64,000 nt of DNA from Desulfovibrio sp. Marseille-P6017 (GCA_900604495.1 UWOR01000001.1:62001-126000), one strand, 5' to 3'. Shown: positions 24,362 through 34,238, numbered from the stretch's first letter. The notes: a model not told the origin generated them from the letters alone. Translations and numbers: made by a program.

Positions 24362-27001
24362 TTATTTTACTTGAGATTTTATTACCTCTCCTGCATAATT
24401 TAAAGCTTCTTCTACCTTACTTACATCACTTGCACCAGCTTGAGCCATGTTAGGTCTTCCTCCACCTTTTCCACCAGCTATTTGTGCAACTTCTCTAACT
24501 ATATTACCTGAATGTATTCCTTTTTCTAGTACATCTTTAGTAGCTGTTACAATAAAGTTAACTTTATTATCTGCTATATTTGCTATAACTACAACACCTG
24601 AAGCTAATTTATCTCTTAAGCTATCAGCTGTTTCCCTTAAAGTATTCATATCCATACCTTCAAATTTAGCTGTTACTAAGTTTACTCCATTTATTTCTAT
24701 CTTAGAATCTAATATAGAATCAGCTGATTGTAAACTCATTTTAGCCTTTATTTCATGTAGTTCTTTTGCTAAAGCTTTATTTTCATCTACTATTTGAGAT
24801 GCTCTTTGTGTTAAATTATCTTCTTTAGCTTTTAAGCTAACACATACTTCATTTATAATTGCATCTCTTTCCTTTAAATACTCATAAACTGATCTTCCTG
24901 TTATTGCTTCTATTCTTCTTACTCCTGCAGCAACTCCACCTTCAGATATTATTTTAAACATACCAACTTGAGATGTATTTTTTAAGTGAGTACCTCCACA
25001 AAGCTCTATAGAGAAATCTCCCATAGATACAACTCTTACTTCCTTACCATACTTTTCGCCAAATAGAGCTGTAGCTCCTTTTTCTTTAGCTTCATTTATA
25101 CCCATATTTTCACAATTTATATCTAAAGAATCAAGTATAGCATCATTTACTTTTTCTTCTATAACTTTTAATTCATCTTTTGATATAGCCTCAAAGTGAG
25201 TTATGTCAAATCTTAATCTTTCTGAATTAACTAAAGAACCAGCTTGATTAACATGTTCTCCTAATACTTCTTTTAATACTTTGTGTAATAAGTGAGTTGC
25301 AGTATGGTTTCTAGCACTTGCCATTCTTATTTCTTTATTTACTAATGTAGTTAACTCATCATTTACTTTTACTTCACCAGATTTAACTGTTCCTATGTGT
25401 TTTATAGTATTGTTAGCGCCTTTTCTTGTATCTATTACTTCTATTACTACGTTATCATTAGAAAGTATTCCACAGTCACCTGCTTGTCCTCCACCTTCTG
25501 GATAGAATGTAGTTTGATCTAATACTATAGCTACATTATCTCCTTCTTTAGCAACTTCTACTATTTCATCATCCATAACTATAGCATTAACTTTTCCAAC
25601 TAAAGTTAAATCATTATATCCTTCAAAGCTACTTGATGCAGATTCATCTAATTTAGATAATGGATCTTCTTTCCAACTTTCACCGTCCATATTTCCTCTT
25701 GCACTTCTAGCTCTTTCTCTTTGCTTATTCATTTCTTCATTAAAAGCATCTTCATCTAAATCAAGACCAACTTCTTCTAATATTTCTTTAGTTAAATCTA
25801 TTGGGAAACCATAAGTATCATATAATTTAAATGCATTTTCTCCACTTAAAGTTTTTTCATTATTTTTATTTAACTCTTCTATATAAGAAGATAATATTTC
25901 ACTACCTTGATCTATAGTTTCATTGAATTTTTCTTCTTCGATTCTTATAACTTTCTTTATATAGCTTTCTTTTTCTACTAATTCTGGGTAAGCTTCTCCA
26001 CTTACTTTTATAACTTCATCAACTAATTTATATAAGAAGTTTTCTTTTATTCCTAATAATTTACCATGACGAGCAGCTCTTCTTAACAGTCTTCTAAGAA
26101 CGTATCCTCTTCCTTCATTTGATGGTAAAACTCCATCAGCAACTAAGAAACTTACAGCTCTTATATGGTCAGTTATTATTCTTATTGAAACATCTGTTTT
26201 AGCATTTTTACCATATTCTACATTTGCAACTTTTTCTATAGCACTTATTATTTGTCTTATTGTATCTACTTCAAATATATTATCAACATCTTGCATTATA
26301 CAAGCCATTCTTTCAAGACCCATACCTGTATCTATATTTTTGTGCTCAAGTTGTCCATAGTTACCTTCTTCATCTCTATCAAATTGAGTGAAAACATGGT
26401 TCCAGAACTCTAAATATCTATCACAATCACATCCAGGTTTACAATCTGGATTATCACATCCAAATGCTTCTCCTCTATCAAAGTATATCTCTGAACATGG
26501 TCCACACGGTCCTGTACCTATTTCCCAGAAATTATCGTCTTTTCCAAGTCTAACTATTCTTTCAGTTGGGAAGTTCATTTCTTTTGACCATATATCAAAA
26601 GCATCATCATCATTCTCGTATACTGTTACCCATAATCTATCTTCTGGTATATTTAAATGCTCTGTTACGAACTCCCATCCCCATCTTATAGATTCTCTCT
26701 TAAAGTAATCTCCAAATGAGAAGTTACCTAACATCTCAAAGAATGTACCATGTCTAGCAGTTTTACCTACATTCTCTATATCTCCAGTTCTTATACATTT
26801 TTGACAAGTAGTCATTCTCTTACTTGGTGGAACTTCAACTCCTGCAAAGTAATTTTTTAAAGGAGCCATTCCTGAGTTTATAAGTAATAAACTTTTATCG
26901 TTATGTGGTACTAAAGAAGCACTTTTTGCAGCATAGTGTCCTTTAGATTCAAAGAAGTTTAAGAATTTACTTCTTATTTCATTTAATCCCATTTTTTGCA
27001 T
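24362..27001 (-). CDS. alaS: Alanyl-tRNA synthetase
   Basis: An 879-residue class II enzyme. Catalytic domain at residues 1-400 (RSKFLNFFESKGH, FFEMLGNFSFGDYFK, motif 3 GRGYVLRRLLRRA), editing domain with HTATHLLHKVL (near 570) and the zinc CGGTH (near 670), and the C-Ala domain ending in AGGKGGGRPNMAQAG. It charges tRNA-Ala and clears serine and glycine. Start ATG 27001 has AGGAGG 8 bases before it. Expression is controlled by a T-box leader. Confidence 0.98.
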   Translation of the reverse strand: MQKMGLNEIRSKFLNFFESKGHYAAKSASLVPHNDKSLLLINSGMAPLKNYFAGVEVPPSKRMTTCQKCIRTGDIENVGKTARHGTFFEMLGNFSFGDYFKRESIRWGWEFVTEHLNIPEDRLWVTVYENDDDAFDIWSKEMNFPTERIVRLGKDDNFWEIGTGPCGPCSEIYFDRGEAFGCDNPDCKPGCDCDRYLEFWNHVFTQFDRDEEGNYGQLEHKNIDTGMGLERMACIMQDVDNIFEVDTIRQIISAIEKVANVEYGKNAKTDVSIRIITDHIRAVSFLVADGVLPSNEGRGYVLRRLLRRAARHGKLLGIKENFLYKLVDEVIKVSGEAYPELVEKESYIKKVIRIEEEKFNETIDQGSEILSSYIEELNKNNEKTLSGENAFKLYDTYGFPIDLTKEILEEVGLDLDEDAFNEEMNKQRERARSARGNMDGESWKEDPLSKLDESASSSFEGYNDLTLVGKVNAIVMDDEIVEVAKEGDNVAIVLDQTTFYPEGGGQAGDCGILSNDNVVIEVIDTRKGANNTIKHIGTVKSGEVKVNDELTTLVNKEIRMASARNHTATHLLHKVLKEVLGEHVNQAGSLVNSERLRFDITHFEAISKDELKVIEEKVNDAILDSLDINCENMGINEAKEKGATALFGEKYGKEVRVVSMGDFSIELCGGTHLKNTSQVGMFKIISEGGVAAGVRRIEAITGRSVYEYLKERDAIINEVCVSLKAKEDNLTQRASQIVDENKALAKELHEIKAKMSLQSADSILDSKIEINGVNLVTAKFEGMDMNTLRETADSLRDKLASGVVVIANIADNKVNFIVTATKDVLEKGIHSGNIVREVAQIAGGKGGGRPNMAQAGASDVSKVEEALNYAGEVIKSQVK

Positions 27002-27086
27002 ATTAAATTCCTCCTATAAATATTAATTGTGTTTATATTTTTATATTTAAAACATCAAATTATTTATTTAAATTTAAATATAAAAA

Positions 27087-27348
27087 AACTCGCGCCTATA
27101 AAAAACTATAGGGGCGAGATTATTTCGCGGTACCACCCTAATTATCATAAAAAGTTATGATATCTTCGGAAAACCTTAGTTATAACGTAACTACCGACAA
27201 CTTATACTTAATTTCCAAGTTGTAACTCCAAGACTGCTTCAATTATTCTATTCTAAGGGTTTCCACCAATTCCCTCTCTCTGTAAGACTTCAAATAATTT
27301 ACTATTTCTTTTCAATGTCTTTAATTAATTTTATTTTTGACTTCATAT
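27087..27348 (-). ncRNA. T-box leader controlling alaS
   Basis: Reading the minus strand: a stem I region with AGAGAGAGGG and GGTGG-AAACCC, a candidate alanine specifier codon GCA in GAAGCAGTC (27235-27237), the universal T-box AGGGTGGTACCGCG (27126-27139), and the terminator at 27089-27118. Uncharged tRNA-Ala would pair with specifier and T-box and favour the antiterminator, so alaS is made when alanine-charged tRNA is scarce. The 3' elements are certain; the specifier position is my reading. Confidence 0.93.
27089..27118 (-). terminator. Terminator of the alaS T-box
   Basis: 12 bp stem CTCGCGCCTATA / TATAGGGGCGAG with one mismatch and T7 on the minus strand. Confidence 0.9.
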
Positions 27349-27354
27349 ATAGTT

Positions 27355-27383
27355 ATCTTACTAAATTTTGCAAAATTAATCAA
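27355..27383 (-). promoter_or_regulatory. Promoter of the alaS T-box transcript
   Basis: Minus strand TTGATT (27378-27383), 17-base spacer, TAAGAT (27355-27360). Confidence 0.65.
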
Positions 27384-27391
27384 TATATTTT

Positions 27392-28483
27392 TTATAAACT
27401 TTTAACTATAATTCCTCCGCCAACAACTTTATCTCCATCATACATAACAACTGATTGTCCCTTAGTTATAGCTCTTTGTGCTTCATCAAATACTATTCTT
27501 ATAGTTCCATCTCCATTATTATACACAGTAGCTTCAGATGGTTTAGCTGAATATCTAACTTTAGCTTGTACTCTTATAGGATCTTTTATCTCATCTATAG
27601 TTATTAAGTTAACATCTTTTGCAATAAGCTCTTTTTTAAAGATATCATCATTAGACCCTAATACAACAGTATTTTTTACTGGATCTATATCAACAACAAA
27701 CATAGGCTTACCAAAAGCAATTCCAAGCCCTTTTCTTTGTCCTATAGTATAATGTACGATTCCTTTATGTTTTCCCAATACATTTCCTTTAGTATCTACA
27801 AAGAATCCTTCTTCTATTCTTTTGTTAGCATGCTTTGTTACATATCCTGCATAGTTATTATCTTTTACAAAGCATATTTCTTGACTATCTGGTTTATTAT
27901 GAACGTCAAATCCTAACTCCTTAGCAATCTCTCTTACTCTTTCTTTCTCATAATCACCTATAGGAAGCAATGTATGTTCTAGTTGGTCTTGTGTCATATT
28001 ATATAAAGCATAAGTTTGATCTTTTTTATCAGTAACTGATTTCTTAAGTAAATATCTACCTGTTTCTTCATCTTTCTCAATCTTAGCATAATGACCTGTT
28101 GCCACATAATCACATCCAATTTGTCTAGCTCTCTTATAAAAATCATCAAATTTTATATGTTTATTACATGCTATACAAGGATTCGGAGTTCTTCCTTCTA
28201 AATATTCATCTATAAAATAATCAATTACCTTTTCCTTAAATACTTCTCTAAAGTTTAGTACATAAAAAGGTATACCTATTTTTTGAGCTACATGTCTTGC
28301 ATCTTCTACTGCAGCTAATGAACAACATCCTCCGTCATTTTCAATTATATCGTCATCTTCATCATCTTGCCATAACTTCATAGTAACTCCTATTACATCA
28401 TAGCCTTGTTCCTTTAATAAGTATGCAGCAACAGAACTATCAACTCCACCACTCATACCTATCATTACCTTTTTTTTGCTCAT
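27392..28483 (-). CDS. mnmA: tRNA-specific 2-thiouridylase
   Basis: A 363-residue enzyme. PP-loop motif [14 protein letters not shown] at the start, the catalytic cysteines in [12 protein letters not shown] (near residue 103) and QEICFVKDN (near 200), and a C-terminal barrel domain. It adds sulfur to U34 of tRNAs for Lys, Glu and Gln, using sulfur relayed from cysteine desulfurase. It is downstream of iscR-iscS-iscU, which provides that sulfur, although a strong hairpin lies between iscU and mnmA. Confidence 0.97.
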   Translation of the reverse strand: MSKKKVMIGMSGGVDSSVAAYLLKEQGYDVIGVTMKLWQDDEDDDIIENDGGCCSLAAVEDARHVAQKIGIPFYVLNFREVFKEKVIDYFIDEYLEGRTPNPCIACNKHIKFDDFYKRARQIGCDYVATGHYAKIEKDEETGRYLLKKSVTDKKDQTYALYNMTQDQLEHTLLPIGDYEKERVREIAKELGFDVHNKPDSQEICFVKDNNYAGYVTKHANKRIEEGFFVDTKGNVLGKHKGIVHYTIGQRKGLGIAFGKPMFVVDIDPVKNTVVLGSNDDIFKKELIAKDVNLITIDEIKDPIRVQAKVRYSAKPSEATVYNNGDGTIRIVFDEAQRAITKGQSVVMYDGDKVVGGGIIVKSL

Positions 28484-28610
28484 TAAAAATCACCTCATTC
28501 TCTATATTATATCTACTTTGTACATTTTTTAAAAGTATAAACTTACTTCATACTCTTATATTTATATAATCACAAATATATCTTAACATCATTTTTATAT
28601 TAAAGCGAAA

Positions 28611-28656
28611 GGCTGGATATAAAAATCTACATTACATGTAGATTTTTATTCCAGCC
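28611..28656. terminator. Long hairpin between iscU and mnmA
   Basis: Inner stem AAAAATCTACAT / ATGTAGATTTTT, extended outward by GGCTGGA / TCCAGCC with a one-base bulge, over 20 bp in all. The inner part alone is a terminator-like A/T-flanked hairpin usable both ways; the outer GC-rich part lacks a T-run after it. Confidence 0.65.
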
Positions 28657-28693
28657 CAAGTTCCCACTTATAATTTATTATCTAAACTATTTC

Positions 28694-29146
28694 TTATTCT
28701 TCATCTTCATCTATATCATGGTGATGATCATGATCATCATCTATAACTACACCATCTAATTCTGGTATGTGTATATTATTTTTCTTAGCATAATCTATTA
28801 ATGCAGCTTTTATAGCTTGCTCAGCTAATACTGAACAGTGCATCTTTACTGGTGGTAAACCATCTAAAGCTTCTGCAACTGCTTTATTAGTTACTTCTAA
28901 AGCTTCATGTACACTTTTACCTTTTACCATTTCTGTAGCCATTGATGAACTAGCTATAGCTGATCCACATCCAAATGTCATAAACTTAACATCTTGTATT
29001 ATTTGGTTTTCATCTATATCAAGATATATTCTCATTATATCTCCACATTTAGCATTTCCTACTTCTCCAACACCACTTGCATCTTCTATTTGTCCAACAT
29101 TTCTTGGGTTCATAAAATGATCCATAACTTTTTCAGTATATTGCAT
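28694..29146 (-). CDS. iscU: Iron-sulfur cluster scaffold IscU/NifU-like
   Basis: A 150-residue scaffold protein. The three cluster-binding cysteines are in GNAKCGD, TFGCGSAIASSS and MHCSVLAEQA. It holds [2Fe-2S] clusters built with sulfur from the adjacent cysteine desulfurase. An unusual tail of about 18 residues rich in Asp, His and Glu (DDDHDHHHDIDEDEE) follows the fold; it may bind metals. Follows iscS by 34 bases with a good GGAGG site. Confidence 0.95.
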   Translation of the reverse strand: MQYTEKVMDHFMNPRNVGQIEDASGVGEVGNAKCGDIMRIYLDIDENQIIQDVKFMTFGCGSAIASSSMATEMVKGKSVHEALEVTNKAVAEALDGLPPVKMHCSVLAEQAIKAALIDYAKKNNIHIPELDGVVIDDDHDHHHDIDEDEE

Positions 29147-29180
29147 GATTATATCCTCCTTAAAAATTCCGTTTAATTTA

Positions 29181-30377
29181 TTATTTTGTTAATTGTTGTT
29201 CTCTTACATAAGATTCATAAAGAGGTGACATACTTCTTAATCTCTCTATAACCTTAGGTAAATTATCTATTATATAATCTATATCTTCTTCTGTTGTAAA
29301 ATCTCCAATTGAAAGTCTAAGTGACCCATGAGCAAGTTCATGAGGTAATCCTATTGCCATAAGAACATGTGATGGATCTAATGATCCTGATGTACATGCT
29401 GAGCCACTTGATGCAGCTATACCTAACATATCTAATAATAATAGTATTCCTTCACCTTCTATAAACTCAAATCCAAAGTTTACATTCCCTGGTAACCTAT
29501 GAATTAAACTTCCGTTTATTCTTGTATGAGGTATTTTTTCTAATATAGTATCTATTAACTTAGTTCTTAACTTAGTTAATGTTTCTATATGATTATCCAT
29601 ATTAGCTTTAGCTAACTCTGCAGCTTTACCGTAACCAACTATTGCTGGTATATTTTCAGTACCTGCTCTTTTTCTTCTTTCTTGAGCGCCTCCATGTACA
29701 AATGTATGAAGTTTAGTGCCTCTTTTAATATATAAAGCTCCTATACCTTTAGGCCCATATATTTTATGAGATGACATACTCATTAAATCTACACCTAATT
29801 CTTTTACATCTATATGAATGTTACCCGCCGCTTGAACAGCATCTGTATGGAATACTATCTTGTGTTCTTTAGCTATCTCTGCTATTTCTTTTATAGGTTG
29901 TATAGTACCTATTTCATTATTAGCGAACATTATAGTTATTAATATAGTTGTATCTTTTATAGAGTTTTTTAATTGTTCTAAATCAACTCTACCTTCTGAA
30001 TCTACATCTAAATAAGTAACTTCAAATCCATGATGCTTTTCTAGATACTCACATGGATGAAGTACACCGTGATGTTCTATTTTTGATGTTATTATATGAT
30101 TTCCTTTATTTCTATTTGCAAATGCAACTCCTTCTATAGCCCAGTTATCACTTTCTGTTCCGCCAGCTGTAAAGTATATCTCATTTGGATTAGCATTTAT
30201 AAGTGAAGCAACTTGACTTCTTGCTTTATCTAACGCTTCTTTTGCTTCTCTACCAAATGAGTGGAAACTTGATGCATTTCCAAAATAATCAGTTAAGTAA
30301 GGCATCATAGCATCTACTACTTCTTTCTTAACTGGAGTAGTTGCAGAATAATCCATGTATATTCTTCTTTTTTCCAT
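29181..30377 (-). CDS. iscS: Cysteine desulfurase
   Basis: A 398-residue PLP enzyme of the NifS/IscS class. The PLP lysine is in SMSSHKIYGPKG (near residue 206) and the active cysteine is in the long loop ASSGSACTSGSLDPSH (near 330), typical of group I. It frees sulfur from cysteine for IscU and for tRNA thiolation by MnmA. The gap to iscR is 2 bases, so they are one operon. Confidence 0.97.
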   Translation of the reverse strand: MEKRRIYMDYSATTPVKKEVVDAMMPYLTDYFGNASSFHSFGREAKEALDKARSQVASLINANPNEIYFTAGGTESDNWAIEGVAFANRNKGNHIITSKIEHHGVLHPCEYLEKHHGFEVTYLDVDSEGRVDLEQLKNSIKDTTILITIMFANNEIGTIQPIKEIAEIAKEHKIVFHTDAVQAAGNIHIDVKELGVDLMSMSSHKIYGPKGIGALYIKRGTKLHTFVHGGAQERRKRAGTENIPAIVGYGKAAELAKANMDNHIETLTKLRTKLIDTILEKIPHTRINGSLIHRLPGNVNFGFEFIEGEGILLLLDMLGIAASSGSACTSGSLDPSHVLMAIGLPHELAHGSLRLSIGDFTTEEDIDYIIDNLPKVIERLRSMSPLYESYVREQQLTK

Positions 30378-30379
30378 TT

Positions 30380-30847
30380 TTAGTTACACTCCCTATCTTT
30401 TGATATCAATTTAGTTATATCATTATCTAAAAATCTATTTTTGTCGTAATCATTTATCATATCTTGTAGGGTAATTGAGTTTATAACATCTTCTATACCC
30501 TTTTTTAACTTTTCCCAAACTATCTTTGTTACACAAGTACCTGAATTTTCGCATACATCTTCATCTAGTACACATTCAGATAGAGATACAGGACCTTCAA
30601 GTGCTATTAATATTTCTCCTACACTAATGTCTTTTGCATCCTTAGCTAATAGATACCCACCTTGTGCACCTCTTACACTTTTTATTATCCCAGATTTTTT
30701 TAACTTAGAAAAAATCTGTTCTAAATATTGTTCCGATATATTCTGGTTGTTTGCTATTACCTTAAGTGGTACTGGACCTTTGCTTTGACTTATAGATAAT
30801 TCAAACATTGCCTTTAATCCATATCTACCTTTAGTAGATAATTTCAT
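30380..30847 (-). CDS. iscR: Rrf2-family regulator, IscR-like
   Basis: About 155 residues with the Rrf2 winged helix (KLSTKGRYGLKAM at the start and ISEQYLEQIFSKLKKSG) and three cysteines near residues 92-105 (CVLDEDVCENSGTC) that fit the [2Fe-2S] site of IscR. It senses cluster supply and controls the isc operon. The ATG at 30847 has AAGGTGATT upstream. A perfect palindrome lies between its promoter and the start codon. Confidence 0.92.
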   Translation of the reverse strand: MKLSTKGRYGLKAMFELSISQSKGPVPLKVIANNQNISEQYLEQIFSKLKKSGIIKSVRGAQGGYLLAKDAKDISVGEILIALEGPVSLSECVLDEDVCENSGTCVTKIVWEKLKKGIEDVINSITLQDMINDYDKNRFLDNDITKLISKDRECN

Positions 30848-30880
30848 ATTCAATCACCTTCTATACTGAAATCTAAATCA

Positions 30881-30893
30881 TACTGTTTCAGTA
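30881..30893. promoter_or_regulatory. Candidate IscR operator
   Basis: TACTGTTTCAGTA is a perfect 5+5 palindrome (13 bases) about 15 bases downstream of the expected transcription start of iscR. A further TACTGAAA lies at 30864-30871. Autoregulation by IscR is inferred. Confidence 0.6.
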
Positions 30894-30911
30894 GGAATTA
30901 ACTTTAAAATT

Positions 30912-30940
30912 ATTGTATTATATCCTAGTATTTTTGTCAA
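30912..30940 (-). promoter_or_regulatory. Promoter of the isc operon
   Basis: Minus strand TTGACA (30935-30940), 17-base spacer, TACAAT (30912-30917), close to consensus. Confidence 0.85.
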
Positions 30941-30963
30941 GATTTAAAACATAGTATTTTTGT
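30926..30963. repeat. 12-base direct repeats at the isc promoter
   Basis: TAGTATTTTTGT occurs at 30926-30937 and again at 30952-30963, 26 bases apart, covering the -35 element and the region upstream. Possibly a regulator-binding element. Confidence 0.55.
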
Positions 30964-30971
30964 ATGAATTA

Positions 30972-31011
30972 AAAAAACTAGTAAATAGCATTATCAGGCT
31001 ATTCACTAGTT
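30972..31011 (-). terminator. Terminator of the ROK kinase gene
   Basis: Stem AACTAGTAAATAGC / GCTATTCACTAGTT with one mismatch, T7 on the minus strand. Confidence 0.8.
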
Positions 31012-31029
31012 AGTTTTCCATTATAGATT

Positions 31030-31962
31030 TTATAAAGCAGATGCCCCTAAAATTCCCGCATCATTTTTAAACTCTGCAATTACTATTTTTGAAACTCCAT
31101 TACCATTATATATTGCTCTTTTATTTAATTCTTCTTCTAACCCCTCTAAAATAATATCACTTGAGTTTGATAATCCACCACCAATTGATATTATCTCTGG
31201 GTCAATAAAGTGAACTATGCTTAAAATTCCTTTTATTAAATACTCTTTAAATCTATTGATTACCTTTATCGCTACAATATCTTTTTCCCTATATGCATCA
31301 AATACCACTTTTGCATTTATATTATCCATATTATTTTCAGCCATTTCAATAATAATAGATTTTTCACCTTCTTTAATTAATTTTTGAGCATATTTTATTA
31401 TAGCTGTTGCTGAACAAAAAGTTTCAAAACATCCATTATTTCCACAATTACAAGTATAATAATTAGAATCTAATATAATATGTCCAATCTCTGATCCTAT
31501 GCCATGAGCTCCTGAGAAAGGTTTTCCATTTATAATAATACCTCCCCCTACTCCAGTACCTAGAGTAATCATAACTCCAGTGTCATAACCTTTCATGCTA
31601 CCATACTTGTATTCTGCAAATGCAGCCACATTAGCATCATTTTCAACTACAATTTTTGTATTCGGAAATATTTCTCTTATTCTATTCTCTAATGGATCAT
31701 TTTTCATGCCTAAGTTTACACAACTTACACAACCTTGTTTATTTACAACTCCAGGTATACCGATACCGATACTTTCTACTTCATTTATAGTTATATTTTT
31801 TTGAATTAGTATACTATTTACAACATCCTTTATGATTTCAATTATCCCATCAAATCCAGTAAGCATGCTAACCTCTTTTGTAGATCTAATAGTTATCATA
31901 CCATCTTCAACTAGACCAGCTTTTATGCTATTTCCTCCTACATCAATTCCAATGTTATACAT
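31030..31962 (-). CDS. ROK-family sugar kinase, glucokinase-like
   Basis: About 310 residues. N-terminal phosphate motif IGIDVGGNSIKAG, catalytic aspartate in VENDANVAAFAE (near residue 106), the GTGVGGG segment and the zinc signature CNCGNNGCFE (near 170) of the ROK family. The protein is probably a glucokinase giving glucose 6-phosphate, which would use sugar released by the galactosidases in this window, but ROK enzymes also act on other sugars. The ATG at 31962 has GGGGG 7 bases before it. Single-gene unit. Confidence 0.85.
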   Translation of the reverse strand: MYNIGIDVGGNSIKAGLVEDGMITIRSTKEVSMLTGFDGIIEIIKDVVNSILIQKNITINEVESIGIGIPGVVNKQGCVSCVNLGMKNDPLENRIREIFPNTKIVVENDANVAAFAEYKYGSMKGYDTGVMITLGTGVGGGIIINGKPFSGAHGIGSEIGHIILDSNYYTCNCGNNGCFETFCSATAIIKYAQKLIKEGEKSIIIEMAENNMDNINAKVVFDAYREKDIVAIKVINRFKEYLIKGILSIVHFIDPEIISIGGGLSNSSDIILEGLEEELNKRAIYNGNGVSKIVIAEFKNDAGILGASAL

Positions 31963-32046
31963 TTGAATTCCCCCTGTCATTGTTAATTTTTTACTTATAT
32001 AAAATATTATATATATATTTACATTCTAAATTCAATCTAATTTTTG

Positions 32047-32817
32047 CTATTTGTAATAAATACTCCAATTTCCTATTTTTTTAAATCCTAATTTATGATA
32101 AATAGCGCCTGCTTTCTCATTATCATAAAACAAACATGGTGTTTTATTTTCATCTAATAATTCTGAACATATTTTTACTATACATTTTGTAGCAAGGCCC
32201 CTATTTCTATAGTTTGGATGAGTTCCTACTCCAACTATCATTGCATACTTTTTATTTTCTGCAGTACTTTTAGCCATTGCTACTATATTTTTATCCACTT
32301 CAATAAAGTAACCTCTACCTGTTTTTAGTCCATTTCTAAGATTATCTACAGTAGTATTTTCAAACTCATCAATAGCTTCATACAATTTAGCTACTTTTCC
32401 TAAATGTCTAAACTTCATTTTTTTTACCTTTATATTCACATTGTCTTCTTTTAACAACTCTTTATCTTCAAGTTTACAAAATTTAACTTTCCTACTTTTT
32501 CTTAAATTTATCTTATATGCTAATTTATCTACTGCTTCTGATTTCCCACTTATCTCTGAATAATCCATACTACTAATTAAATCTGCAAATTCATTTACAT
32601 CAAATCTATCATAGGCATAAAAGATAATAAATTCAAAACATTTAACAAGTATACCTTCAATTTCCCCTTTTTTATTAATATCTGCCCATATATTTAAAAA
32701 GTAGTTATCATATCCGTATCTCTCTATATCCCCTATCGTTAATAAGTTAAACTCAGATTCTCTTTCTAAATATTTTATAACCTTATTATGATAAGAAGAA
32801 TCAAGCTTTATAATCAT
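32047..32817 (-). CDS. GNAT-family N-acetyltransferase
   Basis: About 256 residues. The C-terminal half holds the GNAT fold with the acetyl-CoA loop VGVGTHPNYRNRGLATK (near residue 200) and the final YHKLGFKKIGNWSIYYK. The N-terminal half is a less conserved domain, as in two-part GNAT proteins. Substrate unknown. The ATG at 32817 is chosen because GGGGGAAA lies before it. Stands between glucokinase and rarA. Confidence 0.82.
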   Translation of the reverse strand: MIIKLDSSYHNKVIKYLERESEFNLLTIGDIERYGYDNYFLNIWADINKKGEIEGILVKCFEFIIFYAYDRFDVNEFADLISSMDYSEISGKSEAVDKLAYKINLRKSRKVKFCKLEDKELLKEDNVNIKVKKMKFRHLGKVAKLYEAIDEFENTTVDNLRNGLKTGRGYFIEVDKNIVAMAKSTAENKKYAMIVGVGTHPNYRNRGLATKCIVKICSELLDENKTPCLFYDNEKAGAIYHKLGFKKIGNWSIYYK

Positions 32818-32901
32818 AAAATTTCCCCCTGATACAATACTCAAACAAATAAATAATTTAATTTTTTATTATTAGTTTATCTCCCTAATATTTATTATAG
32901 T

Positions 32902-34170
32902 CTATTTTTTTAAATTCTCCCAATAATGTTTAAATGCTTGTTCATTTTTATTTTCGCCTGGACTATAGTATTTCTTATCTTTTATAGTATTTGGTAAATA
33001 CTGTTGTTTCACATAATTGTTTGGGTAGTTATGAGGATATTTATAGTCTACACCTCTACCTAAATCTTTAGCTCCTGAATAATGAGCATCTTTGAGATGT
33101 ATAGGTATATCACCAGTTTCAATATTATCTAAATCATATAAAGCCAAATCTATTGCATTAATAACAGAATTAGACTTTGGGCATTGGGCCAAATATATTG
33201 TTGCTTGAGCTAAAGGTATCCTTGCTTCTGGGAACCCTAATTGCAAAGCAGCTGAAACACAAGCATGTGTTATAGTTATAGCTTGAGGTACAGCTAGTCC
33301 CACATCTTCACTTGCAACACATAATAGCCTTCTTGTAATTCCTTGCATATCTTCTGATTTTATTAATCTAGCTAAATAATGTATTGCGGCATTTTCATCT
33401 GACCCTCTCAATGATTTATGAAATGCTGATAGTATAGAATATCCATCATCACCTCCCCTATCAAAACTTAAACCTTTTTCACTAGAGGATTCTATTACCG
33501 TATCTACAGTTACATTTACGCTATTACTTCTTATATCAATCCCTAAATTAAATGCTAGCTCAAGTTTATTTAAAGCACTTCTCATATCTCCATTAGAAAT
33601 TTCAGAGATGCATTTTAATGCATCATCATCTATATTAATTTTTTCATATGAATATAAATCGCTAATTTTTCCAACCGCTCTTTTTAATCCTTTAAATATC
33701 TCTTCTTTTTCTATAGTTTTAAATTCAAATATTGAGCTTCTACTCAATATTGCTTTGTATATAACAAAATAAGGATTATCTGCTGTGCTTGCTATTAAAG
33801 TTACTGATCCATCCTCTATAACTTCTAATAATGCTTGCTGTTGCTTTTTATTCATAGCCTGTATTTCATCAAGCATTAGAATTATTCCATTATATGAAAA
33901 TAAATCTTGTTTACTTGCTTCTATAACTTCTTTAATTTCCTTTACTCCACAATTTACAGCATTTAACTTAACATATTTTTTACCTGTTGCATTTGCAATT
34001 ATATTTGCAAATGTTGTCTTCCCAGTACCTGGTGGTCCATATAAAATCATATTTGGTATTGACTTATTGTTTATAATTTTATTTAAAACCTTACCTTCGC
34101 CTATTATATGTGATTGCCCCACCATATCTTCAATATTTTGTGGTCTTAATCTATCTGCTAATGGCTTCAT
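32902..34170 (-). CDS. rarA: Replication-associated recombination protein A
   Basis: A 422-residue AAA+ ATPase of the RarA/MgsA/WRNIP1 family. Walker A GPPGTGKTTFA (near residue 46), Walker B LMLDEIQAMN (near 98), a sensor region ALSRSSIFEF and the tetramer domain with HKSLRGSDENAAIHYLARLI and ARIPLAQATIYLA. It acts at stalled replication forks with SSB. ATG 34170 follows AGGAGGT. Located downstream of codY. Confidence 0.95.
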   Translation of the reverse strand: MKPLADRLRPQNIEDMVGQSHIIGEGKVLNKIINNKSIPNMILYGPPGTGKTTFANIIANATGKKYVKLNAVNCGVKEIKEVIEASKQDLFSYNGIILMLDEIQAMNKKQQQALLEVIEDGSVTLIASTADNPYFVIYKAILSRSSIFEFKTIEKEEIFKGLKRAVGKISDLYSYEKINIDDDALKCISEISNGDMRSALNKLELAFNLGIDIRSNSVNVTVDTVIESSSEKGLSFDRGGDDGYSILSAFHKSLRGSDENAAIHYLARLIKSEDMQGITRRLLCVASEDVGLAVPQAITITHACVSAALQLGFPEARIPLAQATIYLAQCPKSNSVINAIDLALYDLDNIETGDIPIHLKDAHYSGAKDLGRGVDYKYPHNYPNNYVKQQYLPNTIKDKKYYSPGENKNEQAFKHYWENLKK

Positions 34171-34188
34171 TTTACCTCCTAATTTTAT

Positions 34189-34228
34189 ACAAAAAGAAGG
34201 TATCTAGTTCTAGATACCTTCTTTTTGT
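34189..34228. terminator. Terminator of codY
   Basis: Perfect 19 bp stem ACAAAAAGAAGGTATCTAG with a 2-base loop, flanked by T-runs both ways. Confidence 0.9.
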
Positions 34229-34238
34229 GACAATTTTA

